Shown here piece by piece: positions 5,386 through 5,395 of a stretch of 5,395 bases of DNA. Numbering within the stretch: position 1 is the stretch's first letter; every line of letters starts with the position of its first letter. Source of the stretch: Betaproteobacteria bacterium (GTDB lineage Bacteria > Pseudomonadota > Gammaproteobacteria > Burkholderiales > SG8-41); NCBI GenBank assembly GCA_020028375.1, contig JAHZNX010000300.1:1-5395 (forward strand), in the 5' to 3' direction. A program made the position numbers and the translations under genes. The notes under the pieces were generated by a model. That model was not told the origin of the DNA. It did no database searches and saw nothing but the letters and a program-made list of their open reading frames with translations.

Positions 5386-5395
5386 ACCCCTCCTC

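Overview
The window is GC-rich DNA (by eye roughly two thirds G+C). Its proteins look like those of a betaproteobacterium: the AspRS sequence, the FmdB-DUF502-aspS gene order and the dispersed GC palindromes all fit. The exact taxon cannot be fixed from the sequence alone. No rRNA, tRNA, CRISPR array, insertion sequence or phage gene was found.

Layout. A minus-strand gene group runs from about 3098 down to the left edge: an FmdB-type zinc-ribbon protein (2787-3098), a DUF502 two-helix membrane protein (1993-2664), aspartyl-tRNA synthetase aspS (323-1982), and the N-terminal 107 residues of a secreted guanyl-specific (T1/Sa/barnase-class) ribonuclease (1-323) that overlaps the aspS stop by one base. 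A short AT-rich divergent promoter region (3099-3211) separates this group from a plus-strand citrate synthase gene (3212-4169). Convergent to that is a phosphate acetyltransferase gene, pta (4264-5253, minus). The pta 3' side and its upstream side each carry a copy of a two-armed GC-rich palindromic repeat (4182-4258 and 5283-5385).

The genes are ordinary housekeeping genes: tRNA charging, entry to the TCA cycle, and acetyl-phosphate/acetyl-CoA interconversion. The striking point is that two of them are broken in the same way. aspS lacks about 38 codons, including the GGGSVRIH active-site strand. Citrate synthase lacks about 60 codons between its N-terminal part and its catalytic part. Both lesions are clean internal losses whose size leaves remainder 2 on division by 3, and the coding sequence on both sides is otherwise well conserved. 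Because AspRS is normally essential, a collapsed or misjoined assembly is the simplest explanation, with real pseudogenisation second. A side effect is that the AspRS N-terminal frame now runs open, without a stop, into the ribonuclease gene and off the window.

No convincing new multi-gene system was found. The items most worth a second look are the paired deletions, the secreted RNase placed in translational overlap with aspS, a tandem 10/11-bp repeat between the back-to-back promoters, and the palindromic repeat family.
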